Source of the DNA: Delftia tsuruhatensis NBRC 16741
GTDB lineage: Bacteria > Pseudomonadota > Gammaproteobacteria > Burkholderiales > Burkholderiaceae_C
DNA length: 44,299 bases
Assembly (NCBI RefSeq): GCF_001571325.1
Contig: NZ_BCTO01000067.1
Coordinates: forward strand, 1 to 44,299
Direction: 5' to 3'
Numbering within the stretch: the stretch's first letter is position 1; the number at the start of each line of letters is the position of its first letter. The position numbers were made by a program, and so were the translations under genes. The notes under the pieces were generated by a model. That model saw only the letters and a program-made list of their open reading frames with translations. It ran no database searches and was not told the DNA's origin. This document shows, piece after piece, positions 17,595 to 25,563 of this stretch.

Positions 17595-18617
17595 TCAGAC
17601 GGTGGCGAAAGGCACGGCGCTGCGCAATGAAGGAAGAACCTCCTGCGCAAACAGTTCCATGCCGGCGAGGGCCTGGGCATCGCTCCACAGGCCGTTGGCG
17701 TTGAAGACGCAGCGCAGCTGGCCCATGCCCGTGCGCTCGCGCAAGGCGGCGATCTGCGCATGGCACTGCTCGGGCGTGCCATGGATGAATTGCTCGGCCA
17801 GCACGCGCGTCACATCGATGGGCAGCACCTGGTCGGCCGGCACGCCGCGCTTGCCCGCAAAGTACACGCGCCGCTGGTACAGCTGCGGCCACAGCGTGGC
17901 CAGCTGGGCCTGCACGGCGGCCTCGTCGGCACCGATGCAGACATAGCGCGCCAGCGATGAACGCGCACGCAGCGCGGCGGCATCGCGCCCGCGCTCCAGG
18001 GCAGCGGCCTCCAGGCGCTCCAGCTGCATGCCTTCGGGCGGCTCCAGGCTCAGCAGCAGGGGCAGATTCTGATCGACGGCAAAGCCCAGGGTCTCTGCCG
18101 TGGAGCCGGCCACATAGATCGGAGGATGGGGGCGCTGCACGGTCGAAGGCAGGGCGGGCCGGTCCTCGAAGCTCCACGGCCCCTGCCCCGCCACGATGGG
18201 CCTGCCCGACAGCGCCTCCACCAGGATGCGGCAGGACTGCTCGAAGCGCTCGCGCGTGCTGTCCGCATCGATCTGCAGGGCGCGCAGCGCGGCCGGCTCC
18301 GTGCCCCGGCCCACGCCCACGTCGATGCGGCCGGCGCTTTGCAGGTCCAGCTGGGCAATCTCCTCGGCCAGCATCAGCGGATGGTGCAGCGGCAGCACCA
18401 GCACCGAGGTGCCCACGCGCAGCCGCTCGGTGCGCGCCAGCACGGCGGCGGCCAGCAGCAGGGGCGAGGGATAGGGCCAGGCGGTATCGGGCACGCGGAA
18501 TTCGTTGAACCACACGCCCTCGAAACCCAGGCGCTCGGCGCGCTCGAACAGCGCCAGGAATTCACGGTGCCCGCCGCGCGTGGCGTCGCGCGTCCAGCCG
18601 GCCAGATCGATGCGCAT
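17595..18617 (-). CDS. LLM-class flavin-dependent oxidoreductase
   Basis: 340 aa, bacterial luciferase-like monooxygenase fold (TIM barrel). Typical blocks are LFERAERLGFEGVWFNEF, LRVGTSVLVLPLHHPLMLAEEIAQLD, GRIDVGVGRGTEPAALRAL and RPHPPIYVAGSTAETLGFA. Such enzymes use FMNH2 or F420H2 and oxidise diverse substrates. The specific reaction cannot be read from sequence. It sits inside the cobalamin operon, 4 bases after btuD and 27 before cobW, so coregulation by the riboswitch is expected. It is not a BluB-type (nitroreductase-fold) enzyme. A role in corrinoid or cobalt handling is inferred from context only. Confidence 0.87.
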   Translation of the reverse strand: MRIDLAGWTRDATRGGHREFLALFERAERLGFEGVWFNEFRVPDTAWPYPSPLLLAAAVLARTERLRVGTSVLVLPLHHPLMLAEEIAQLDLQSAGRIDVGVGRGTEPAALRALQIDADSTRERFEQSCRILVEALSGRPIVAGQGPWSFEDRPALPSTVQRPHPPIYVAGSTAETLGFAVDQNLPLLLSLEPPEGMQLERLEAAALERGRDAAALRARSSLARYVCIGADEAAVQAQLATLWPQLYQRRVYFAGKRGVPADQVLPIDVTRVLAEQFIHGTPEQCHAQIAALRERTGMGQLRCVFNANGLWSDAQALAGMELFAQEVLPSLRSAVPFATV

Positions 18618-18621
18618 GGGT

Positions 18622-19389
18622 TCAGTTCTCCTGTTTCAGCCGCGCGCGCAGCAAGGTTTGCGGAGGTGCGTCGATGCGCTCGAAATCCACGCCGAACACG
18701 GCATCCAGCCCCGGCGCATGCAGCAGCTCGGCAGGGGCCCCATCGAGCGCAATGCGCCCCTGGTCCAGCACGATGACGCGCCCGAAGTGCGCCAGCGCCA
18801 GGTCCAGGTCATGCATGACCACCAGCACCAGCCGCTCGCGCCCGCGCTGCGCCAGCGCCTGCACCAGGGCCAGGCGGTGGCGCACGTCCAGCGCGGCGCC
18901 GGGCTCGTCGGCCAGCAGCACGGGCGGGTCGGTGGCCAGCACGGTGGCCAGCAGGGCACGCGCCTGCTCGCCGCCCGACAGCGTGGACCAGCGCCTGCGC
19001 GCGAAATCCTGCAGCCCGGCGCCGGCAATGGCCGCCTCGACATCTCCCCGGCCCGCCAGCCGCATGTGCATGAGCTCGGCCAGCGTCAGGTCCCAGTGCG
19101 GCGCAAAGCGCTGGGGCATGTAGCCCACGCGGCGTGCGCGCTCGGCCACGGGCAGGGTTGCAATGTCTTGCCCGTCCAGCAGCACGCTGCCGGATGCAGG
19201 CGCCTGCAGCCCCGCCAGCAGGGACAGCAGGCTGGACTTGCCCGCGCCATTGGGTCCCACCAGGGCCACGGCGCCGCAGGCGGGCAGCTGCAGCGAGACG
19301 GCGTCCAGCACGCTGCGGCCACGGTGGCGCAGCGTGAGGGACCGGGCCTGCAGGCGTGGCACGGCGCCGTCCATGGCTTGATCGTTCAT
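18622..19389 (-). CDS. btuD: BtuD-like ABC transporter ATP-binding protein
   Basis: 255 aa from the ATG at 19389 (MNDQAMDGAVPRLQ), overlapping the permease stop by 4 bases; the longer open frame upstream is a shadow of btuC. It has Walker A GPNGAGKSS, Q-loop region RVGYMPQRFAPHWDLTL, signature LSGGEQARALLA, Walker B PVLLADEPGAALD and switch histidine in LVLVVMHDLDLAL. It belongs to the FecE/BtuD group, which powers corrinoid and siderophore importers. With BtuC and BtuF encoded just upstream, and a cobalamin riboswitch heading the operon, corrinoid uptake is the likely role. Confidence 0.92.
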   Translation of the reverse strand: MNDQAMDGAVPRLQARSLTLRHRGRSVLDAVSLQLPACGAVALVGPNGAGKSSLLSLLAGLQAPASGSVLLDGQDIATLPVAERARRVGYMPQRFAPHWDLTLAELMHMRLAGRGDVEAAIAGAGLQDFARRRWSTLSGGEQARALLATVLATDPPVLLADEPGAALDVRHRLALVQALAQRGRERLVLVVMHDLDLALAHFGRVIVLDQGRIALDGAPAELLHAPGLDAVFGVDFERIDAPPQTLLRARLKQEN

Positions 19390-20408
19390 GGGGACCTCAG
19401 CCTGCGCGCCAGCAGCACGATGAAGAAGGGCCCGCCGGCCACGGCCGTGACCAGGCCCAGCGGGATCTCGGCCGGCGGCAGCACGCTGCGCGCAATGGCA
19501 TCGGCCAGCGTGACGATGATGGCGCCCGTGAGCGCCGACGCCGGCAGGGCCGCGCGGTGCAGCGGTCCCGCCATCCAGCGCGCGATGTGCGGCGCAGCCA
19601 GGCCCACGAAGGCCACCAGCCCGCCATAGGCCACGGCCACGGCCACCACCAGCGAGCCGGCCAGCACGGCCAGCGGCGTGAAGCGCGCCACATCCAGGCC
19701 GAAGCCCTGGGCCGCATCGGCCCCCAGGCCCAGCAGGTCCAGCCCGCGCGCCAGCGCCATGGCCCCGGCCAGGCAGGCCAGGGAGGCACCGGCCAGCAGG
19801 CCCAGCCCGCTCCACGACGGCGTCTGTATGCCGCCCAGCACCCAGCTGAGCACCACCTGCAGGCTCACCGTCTCATCGGACAGCGCCAGCATCAGGAACG
19901 AGCGCAGCGCGCCCAGCACGGCCGCCAGCGCCACGCCGGCCAGCAGCATGCCGGCCGCATCGGTGGCACCGGCCACGCGCGAGACGGCCAGCACCAGCAC
20001 GGTCGAGCCCCAGGCGCCCGCAAAGGCCAGCACGGGCAGCGTCCATGCCTGGGGCAGGCCGAACAATAAATGCATGGGAACCAGCAGGGCGACAGTCGCC
20101 CCCAGCGCCGCGCCGCCCGAGGCGCCCAGCAGATAGGGCTCGGCCAGCGGATTGCGGAACACGCCCTGGAAGATGGCGCCCGACAGGCCCAGCAGCGCGC
20201 CCACCAGGGCGGCTGCCAGCACGCGCGGCACGCGCCACTGCAGCAGCAGCCGGCTGCGCAGGCTGTCTTCGCCGCCCAGCGCGGCCATCAGGTCGGCCGG
20301 GCTGGCCCACTGGTGGCCCGCGCAGGCGGCGATCAGCAGGCTGGCCAGCAGCAGCAGGACCGCACCGGCCCAGGGGCGCCACGCAGGTGGATGTGAGAGG
20401 GAATTCAT
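19386..20408 (-). CDS. btuC: BtuC-like FecCD-family permease
   Basis: 340 aa, about ten transmembrane helices, FecCD family. Family blocks are WRVPRVLAAALVGALLGLSGAIFQGVFRNPLAEPYLLGASGGAALGA split across the first third, and GLVAFVGLAAPHIARWMAGPLHR, the coupling-helix region that meets the ATPase. As a dimer with BtuD it moves the corrinoid from BtuF across the inner membrane. It overlaps btuF and btuD by 4 bases on each side, so the three are translationally coupled. Confidence 0.93.
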   Translation of the reverse strand: MNSLSHPPAWRPWAGAVLLLLASLLIAACAGHQWASPADLMAALGGEDSLRSRLLLQWRVPRVLAAALVGALLGLSGAIFQGVFRNPLAEPYLLGASGGAALGATVALLVPMHLLFGLPQAWTLPVLAFAGAWGSTVLVLAVSRVAGATDAAGMLLAGVALAAVLGALRSFLMLALSDETVSLQVVLSWVLGGIQTPSWSGLGLLAGASLACLAGAMALARGLDLLGLGADAAQGFGLDVARFTPLAVLAGSLVVAVAVAYGGLVAFVGLAAPHIARWMAGPLHRAALPASALTGAIIVTLADAIARSVLPPAEIPLGLVTAVAGGPFFIVLLARRLRSP

Positions 20409-21346
20409 GCGGCCTCCCCGGCCCAGGCCGCAGGGTGCAGCCAGCGCGAGAGCTTTTCCACGCCGCCGAAGGTGCGCGGCCCGGGAATCAGGAACTCGGC
20501 ACGCGCCACCGTGGTGGCCCGGCCCCCGCGCACGGCACGCAGGTCGCGCCAGCCGCGCTGGCCGATCAGGTCCTGCATGGCCTCCTGGGTGCCCGCGAAC
20601 AGCAGCACATCGGGGTCGGCGGCCAGCACGGCCTCGGGCGAGACCTGGGGCACCGTGCCCAGGCCGTCCAGCGCGAACGCGGCGCCCGCGCGCACCATGG
20701 CCTCTCCCGTATAGGTGCCGGGCCGGGCCGCCAGCAGCATGCCGTTGCCCAGCCGGCCCGTGACCATGAGGGCGCGCGGCCGGGGCTGGCCGGCCACCTG
20801 CCGGTCCACGCGCAGCAGCCGCGCCTCCTGCGCCAGGGCCAGCGCCTGGCCGCGCGCCTGCACGCCCGTGGCGCGGGCCACCAGGCGCAGGTTGTCCATC
20901 ACCTCGGCCAGCGAGCGGCTGAGCAGCACCATCACCGGCACGCCGATGCGCTCCATGGGATCGACCAGCTGGTGCGCCGCCTGGCGCGCGGGCGTGACGA
21001 TGACCAGGTCCGGCTGGCGCGCCACCACGGCGTCCACCGAGAACCCCAGCCGCCCGCCCACCTTGGGAATGCGCTCCACGCCCGGCGGAAAGCGCGTGAA
21101 ATCCTCCACGCCCACCACGCGGTCCAGCAGGCCCAGCGCGGCCACCAGCTCGGTGTTGGAGGCAAAGATGGAGACGATGCGCTGCGGCGGCGCGGCAATC
21201 TCCACGCGCCGGCCCAGCGCATCCTGCAGCACCACCGGACCGCCTGAAGCGACGGTGTCGGCCCAGGCCGCGGGCAGGCCGCAGCCCAGGGCCGCCGCCG
21301 CGCCCTGGCGCAGCAACTGGCGGCGCGTGGTGCTGGATTGCCTCAT
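20405..21346 (-). CDS. btuF: BtuF-like periplasmic corrinoid-binding protein
   Basis: 313 aa from the ATG at 21346 (MRQSSTTRRQLL), 10 bases after the receptor stop. The signal sequence has a twin-arginine-like TRRQLLRQGAAAALGCG, so Tat export is possible. The mature protein is a TroA/BtuF-type binding protein: RRVEIAAPPQRIVSIFASNTELVAALG, then VVGVEDFTRFP, a long connecting helix with SLAEVMDNLRLVARATG, and C-terminal DPDVLLFAGTQEAMQ. This class closes around its ligand with little movement and docks on BtuC. The corrinoid ligand is inferred from riboswitch context. Confidence 0.9.
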   Translation of the reverse strand: MRQSSTTRRQLLRQGAAAALGCGLPAAWADTVASGGPVVLQDALGRRVEIAAPPQRIVSIFASNTELVAALGLLDRVVGVEDFTRFPPGVERIPKVGGRLGFSVDAVVARQPDLVIVTPARQAAHQLVDPMERIGVPVMVLLSRSLAEVMDNLRLVARATGVQARGQALALAQEARLLRVDRQVAGQPRPRALMVTGRLGNGMLLAARPGTYTGEAMVRAGAAFALDGLGTVPQVSPEAVLAADPDVLLFAGTQEAMQDLIGQRGWRDLRAVRGGRATTVARAEFLIPGPRTFGGVEKLSRWLHPAAWAGEAA

Positions 21347-21356
21347 GCCATGGTCC

Positions 21357-23588
21357 TCAAAACTCTGCCTGCAGGCCGACCATGAGTTCGCGCCCGGCCA
21401 TCGACGTTCCGCAGCCGCCGTTCTGGTACGCCGGGTTGGCGATGCAGGGCGCACGGTCCAGCGCGATGAAGATGGGGTGGCGGTTCAGGTCGAACAGGTT
21501 GTTGACGGCCGCGAACAGCTTGACGCCCGGCGACACGCGGTAGTCGGCACGCAGGTTCCAGATGGTGAAGGCGCCCTTGCGGTGGATGAAGGTGCTGCGG
21601 GGCTCGCCCTGCGGGATGAGCAGCGCCTCTTCCGTGTCGTACCACATGGGACCGCGCAGCAGCGTGGACAGCTGCAGGCTCCAGTCGCCCTGCAGGCGCC
21701 CGCTGCCGCGCCCGTAGCGCACACCGGCCGAGGCCTCGTAGCGGTACATGCGCTGCACCTTGTCGGTATTGGCCGAGGCCGGCGATCCCTTGTCCCGCAT
21801 GCTGAAGTGGTAGTAGCCGCCAGCCCAGGCCTTGAGCTGGTGGCCCGTCAGGTTCAGCGCCCGCGCCAGGTCCATGTCGGCCTGCATTTCCAGGCCGCGC
21901 GCCACGATGTCGGCCGCGTTGTTGGCGTAGTCCGAGGTATTGGTCGTGGCCCCGCGCGAGACGGTGATGATGCGGTCGCTGATGGTGTTCTGGAACAGGG
22001 CCGCATCCACGCGCCAGCCGGGCTGCTGCAGCGCAGCGCCGACCTCGATCTGGCGGCTGGTCTCGGGCTTGAGGTTGGGGTTGCCGAAGGTGCGGCCACC
22101 GCCGACGGCCGTGAAGTCCGAGGCCAGCTCCGTGGCCGTGGGCGCGCGGAAACCCGTGGAGGCCGCAGCGCGCAGCGTGAGCCGGTCCGTGGCCTTCCAG
22201 GTGGCGCCGGCCGACCAGGTGTGGTTGTCGTAGTCGCGCGTGCTGGCCTGGGCCAGGGCCAGGTTGGGCGTCTCGTCGAAACGCGTCGTGCCCCAGGTCT
22301 TGCGCAGGCCGGCGCGCAGGGTCAGGCGGTCGTCGAACAGGGTCTGCGCGTCCTCGAAGTACAGCGCGTGCACCTGCTCGGTCTGGTTGTTGTCGTAGGG
22401 CGCGACCTGGCCCGCCGGGCCGCCCGGCATGGCGACGCGCAGGCGGTCGGAGCGCAGCTTGCTGCGCTCCCAGTCGAAGCCCATCAGCAGGTCATTGGTC
22501 TGGCTGACACGCAGGCGCGGCTGAAAGCGCAGGCCCGTGGCGTCCAGCTGGCGGTGGTTGTAGTCGCGCGCCGTGCCGGGCACGGCACTGTTGCCCGAGC
22601 GGATCACGGGCGAGGCCCAGTTGAACTCGTCGGTATCGACCAGGCTGTAGAGGTGGGTCGTCCAGCTCAGGCGCTGGCCGGGCAGTGCGCCTTCGTAGGT
22701 CAGGTCCAGCGAGCGGTTGCTGCGGTTGTCTCGGCTGTAGATGTTGGCGCCCGATCCGCGAAAGCCCGCGTTGTAGATGCCGTCCGTGCGCAGCTGCAGC
22801 TCCACGCGGTGCAGCTCGTGCAGCTGCCAGCCCAGGGCGCCACTGGCGCCGCGCCGCTTCCAGCCCGTGTTCTCCATGCGCGTGCCGCCGTCGCCCGACT
22901 CGTAGTCGCCGCGCCCGCCTGCGCTCACGCCGAAGTACCAGTCGAAGCGGTCATTGGCGCCGGCCGTCTGCGCATCGGTGCGCCACAGGTCCCACGAGCC
23001 GGCCTGGACCTGGGCGCGCGTGCCGGGCGCCGTAGCCCCCGTCTTCATGATGATGTTGACCACCCCGCCCATGGCCTGGCTGCCGTAGATCACCGAGGAC
23101 GGGCCGCGCACGATCTCGATGCGCTCCACATCCGAGGGGCTGAGCTTGGACAGGTTGGCCGTGCCCGCGCGCCGGCCGTTGACCAGCACCAGCACCTGGC
23201 TGCGGAAGTCGCGCCCCTGGCCGTCGGTGGAGGCGCCGCGCAGGTTCATCGAGGTCTGGGCCGCCGTCCATTCGCTGAGAAAGCCCACGGCGTTCTCGGC
23301 CAGCAGGTCGGTGACCGAGCGCGCGCTGGAGCGCTCTATGGCCTCGCGGTCGATGGTCTGCGTGGTGCCCGCGATGCGGCTGCGCGCCTCGGGCCGCGCC
23401 GTGGCGGTCACGAAGACGGCGTCCAGCGCATCGTCGGCGGATGCACCGGCTTTGCCGGCCGCCGGTTCCTGTGCGGCGCCGGCCGCCGCGGCGCAGCAGG
23501 CCAGCACGGCCGCAGCGGTGGCCGGGCGCAGGAAGGGAGGAAGGGGAAAGGGGCCGGAACAATCGGCGGCCAAAGAAGCGAAGCGCAT
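21357..23588 (-). CDS. btuB: BtuB-like TonB-dependent outer-membrane receptor
   Basis: 743 aa from the ATG at 23588. A signal peptide precedes a TonB-box-like VFVTATA. The plug domain is clear: STDGQGRDFRSQVLVLVNGRR, SPSDVERIEIVRGPSSVIYGSQAMGGVVNIIMKTG. The barrel has typical TonB-receptor strands including ASTGFRAPTATELAS and NPNLKPETSRQIEVG, and ends in the aromatic residue F expected for outer-membrane insertion. It is longer than E. coli BtuB (614 aa mature-plus-signal). It lies directly downstream of the cobalamin riboswitch, so a vitamin B12 or other corrinoid ligand is likely. Confidence 0.93.
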   Translation of the reverse strand: MRFASLAADCSGPFPLPPFLRPATAAAVLACCAAAAGAAQEPAAGKAGASADDALDAVFVTATARPEARSRIAGTTQTIDREAIERSSARSVTDLLAENAVGFLSEWTAAQTSMNLRGASTDGQGRDFRSQVLVLVNGRRAGTANLSKLSPSDVERIEIVRGPSSVIYGSQAMGGVVNIIMKTGATAPGTRAQVQAGSWDLWRTDAQTAGANDRFDWYFGVSAGGRGDYESGDGGTRMENTGWKRRGASGALGWQLHELHRVELQLRTDGIYNAGFRGSGANIYSRDNRSNRSLDLTYEGALPGQRLSWTTHLYSLVDTDEFNWASPVIRSGNSAVPGTARDYNHRQLDATGLRFQPRLRVSQTNDLLMGFDWERSKLRSDRLRVAMPGGPAGQVAPYDNNQTEQVHALYFEDAQTLFDDRLTLRAGLRKTWGTTRFDETPNLALAQASTRDYDNHTWSAGATWKATDRLTLRAAASTGFRAPTATELASDFTAVGGGRTFGNPNLKPETSRQIEVGAALQQPGWRVDAALFQNTISDRIITVSRGATTNTSDYANNAADIVARGLEMQADMDLARALNLTGHQLKAWAGGYYHFSMRDKGSPASANTDKVQRMYRYEASAGVRYGRGSGRLQGDWSLQLSTLLRGPMWYDTEEALLIPQGEPRSTFIHRKGAFTIWNLRADYRVSPGVKLFAAVNNLFDLNRHPIFIALDRAPCIANPAYQNGGCGTSMAGRELMVGLQAEF

Positions 23589-23603
23589 GCGTTGAATCCA
23601 ACT

Positions 23604-23623
23604 GCCCCAGTCACCCGTGGGGC
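23604..23623 (-). promoter_or_regulatory. hairpin in front of btuB start, possible expression platform
   Basis: A 6-bp perfect stem GCCCCA/TGGGGC with an 8-nt loop ends 15 bases before the btuB ATG. It overlaps the region where a ribosome would bind. It could be the ribosome-site sequestering part of the cobalamin switch. No strong T run is present, so translational rather than transcriptional control is favoured. Confidence 0.45.
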
Positions 23624-23728
23624 CTATCGTCTGAACCACGCCGCACGGCGCGCACGCCGGAGCCGGCCACGCCAGCGCAGGCTGGGGCCGGACCGGACAG
23701 GCGCACTCCCGCGGCGTCCGAAAGCAAT

Positions 23729-23990
23729 GCAGAAGGCCGGTATCCGGGCTTGCGGAACGCTGCGGCGCGCATCGTGGGCGCGCTGCAGCAGGCATCCCCG
23801 CCTTCCCATGTCCGTCCAGACACAGTGGCTTGCGGCGCGCAACCGGTGGGTGGCGCGCCAGCGTGGGGAGTTGTATTCCGCTGACCGTTGCGGGGGCAGC
23901 GCAGGCATTGCGAGCGGCCACCTCGATGGCATCGCGCACCTGCTTCCCGTTGAACCCCTGGCCGGCAAGCGGCATGGGGCACCTTCAGCA
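23729..23990 (-). promoter_or_regulatory. cobalamin riboswitch
   Basis: All conserved blocks of the adenosylcobalamin aptamer are present in order on the minus strand: CGGGAAGCAGGTGCG near 23950-23934, GCTGCCCCCGCAAC (23900-23887), AAGCCACTG (23831-23823), GGGAAGG (23807-23801) and the B12 box AAGCCCGGATACCGGCC (near 23751-23735). The ends pair with one mismatch to form P1 (23990-23983 with 23736-23729). It lies 140 bases ahead of the TonB receptor gene and heads the whole transport/chelatase operon, so cobalamin should repress these genes. Confidence 0.95.
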
Positions 23991-23993
23991 ACA

Positions 23994-24029
23994 GCGCACC
24001 GCCACGGCCCAGGGGCTGCGGCGGTGCGC
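23994..24029 (-). terminator. strong hairpin between CHAD gene and riboswitch
   Basis: A 10-bp perfect stem (GCGCACCGCC / GGCGGTGCGC) with a 16-nt loop lies between the CHAD stop and the riboswitch. It may end the CHAD transcript. Alternatively, if a -10-like GATAAT at 24039-24044 (minus) is used, it caps the 5-prime end of the riboswitch mRNA. No T run follows. Confidence 0.5.
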
Positions 24030-24055
24030 CAGCGGCGGATTATCGCTGATGCGGT

Positions 24056-24937
24056 CTAGGCCCAGAAGCCCGGCACGCGGGCCAGCGCACGCAGCGCGCG
24101 GCGGCTGCTGCGCGCGCTGGTGGCCAGGCGGGCCTGCAGGTAGCCGGCGGCAAACCAGGCGCGCGGATCCGTGCCGGCCTGGTCACGAAAAAGCGCGGCC
24201 GCCACGGCCATGTCGTTGTGCAGGCCCAGCGCGTCCTGGGCGGGCACCAGCGCCTCGGCAAAGCGCCGGCCCTTTTTGCCGGGCCACATTCCGGGCGCGA
24301 ATTCCCGCGCAAAGTCCGCCAGGTAGCGCAGACGCTTGAGCCGCTTGCGCACGCGGTGCTGCTGCGCCAGCGGCAGGCGGTCGAAGTGCCGGCCGTCGCG
24401 CAGCACCTGGCGGTGCAGGCGCGCCAGCCGCCGTGCCAGGTACTTGCGCGTGCCTGCGGCGGACAGGCTGACCAGGCCGGGCTGCCGCTTGCCTGCAGGC
24501 GCCTGCGCCAGCGCATGGATCTCGGCCAGCGTTTGCAGGAACTGCGGCTCGCGGACCGCAGCGGCCGCGTCCGCGTCGGCCTGCCCGGCATCCGGCACGG
24601 CCCATTCGCACAAGGGCGCATCGGCGTCCTGCAGCAGCGGCCGCACCACGTCGGCCAGGGTGCCGGCATCGCGCAGCGTGCCCAGGCGCGCAAAGGCCAG
24701 GGCCAGCGGGGCATCCCATTCGGCGCGCATGCCGGGCGCCAGCCCTGCGCATTCGCGCAGCAGGGTGCGCAGGCGCCGCAGGGCCACGCGCAGCTGGTGG
24801 ATGCGTTCGGCCTCGCTGCTGCCGGCGTCCACAGCATCCATATGCGACTGCACCTGGGCCAGTGCGGCAGCCAGCGCCGCACGCACAAAGCCGGCCGCAT
24901 CGGGCCGGTCGGGGAACTGCCTGGCAGGGGTGGTCAT
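24056..24937 (-). CDS. CHAD domain protein
   Basis: 293 aa from the ATG at 24937 (MTTPARQF); 24979 would add 14 residues. It is alpha-helical and histidine-bearing with CHAD signature pieces: ERIHQLRVALRRLRTLLREC near residues 45-63, and later VRKRLKRLRYLADFAREF, LGLHNDMAVAAALF and WFAAGYLQA. CHAD domains bind polyphosphate through conserved basic residues and often accompany CYTH phosphatases; no CYTH domain is present. The gene follows the YbaK-like gene by 57 bases on the same strand and may share its transcript. Confidence 0.9.
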   Translation of the reverse strand: MTTPARQFPDRPDAAGFVRAALAAALAQVQSHMDAVDAGSSEAERIHQLRVALRRLRTLLRECAGLAPGMRAEWDAPLALAFARLGTLRDAGTLADVVRPLLQDADAPLCEWAVPDAGQADADAAAAVREPQFLQTLAEIHALAQAPAGKRQPGLVSLSAAGTRKYLARRLARLHRQVLRDGRHFDRLPLAQQHRVRKRLKRLRYLADFAREFAPGMWPGKKGRRFAEALVPAQDALGLHNDMAVAAALFRDQAGTDPRAWFAAGYLQARLATSARSSRRALRALARVPGFWA

Positions 24938-24994
24938 GGTCAGGAAAGGATGTGCGAGCGTTGCTGCGATTGTGGGCACCGCCCGGCCCCCGGG

Positions 24995-25486
24995 TCAATC
25001 GGCGCCATCCCCGCTCAGGCTGTGCAGCGCGGGCCGGGCAATGCGCACATAGTCGGCCGAGTCCAGCACGATGGAGCGGTCCAACCGGCCCGCATTGAAG
25101 GCGATCTCGGCAAAGCGCTCCACCAGTGCCGGGTCCACCACCAGGCGCACCTGCGGGTTGAAGGAGAACGGCGGCACCGATCCCATCACGCAGCCGGTGG
25201 CGGCCTGGGCCTCCTCGGGCGAGGCCAGCGTGGCCTTGCGCACGCCCACGGCCTGGGCCAGGCGCTTGAAGTCCAGCTTGCGGTCGCCGGGCAGCACGGC
25301 CAGGAACAGCTGGGGATAGCCCGCACCGGCCGCATCGCGGCTCTTGCAGAGCATGGCCTTGGCACCCTGGCCGGGTGCCGTGCCCCGGATTTCGGCGACG
25401 AGGTCGGAGCGGCCCTCGGCAGGGTGCTCGATCACGCGAAAGCGCGCGTCCTGGGATTGCAGCAGGTGAACAAGGGTGTCGAACAT
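24995..25486 (-). CDS. YbaK/ProX-type aminoacyl-tRNA deacylase
   Basis: 163 aa from the ATG at 25486. It has the YbaK/aaRS-associated fold: MFDTLVHLLQSQDARFRVIEH at the start, KAMLCKSRDAAG with the catalytic-type lysine, LAVLPGDRKLDFKRLAQ, and TGCVMGSVPPFSFNP, which matches the conserved G-x-x-x-P-F substrate loop. This family hydrolyses mischarged tRNA (for example Cys- or Ala-tRNA-Pro). The exact substrate is not clear from sequence. The gene is divergent from the YheO-type regulator, 72 bases away, and shares its operator-containing region. Confidence 0.88.
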   Translation of the reverse strand: MFDTLVHLLQSQDARFRVIEHPAEGRSDLVAEIRGTAPGQGAKAMLCKSRDAAGAGYPQLFLAVLPGDRKLDFKRLAQAVGVRKATLASPEEAQAATGCVMGSVPPFSFNPQVRLVVDPALVERFAEIAFNAGRLDRSIVLDSADYVRIARPALHSLSGDGAD

Positions 25487-25533
25487 GGCAGGGAGCACAA
25501 GAAACGGACAAGAAGGCAGGTCGCCTGAGTTTT

Positions 25534-25563
25534 GACATTTTGTCCAATTCAAAACAAAATGTC
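25534..25563 (+). promoter_or_regulatory. 10-bp inverted-repeat operator over the regulator start
   Basis: GACATTTTGT (25534-25543) and ACAAAATGTC (25554-25563) form a perfect 10-bp inverted repeat around a 10-bp AT-rich spacer. The right arm covers the ATG at 25559. It is one of few AT-rich patches in the window. It is a likely operator for the YheO-type regulator, affecting it and the divergent deacylase. Confidence 0.65.
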
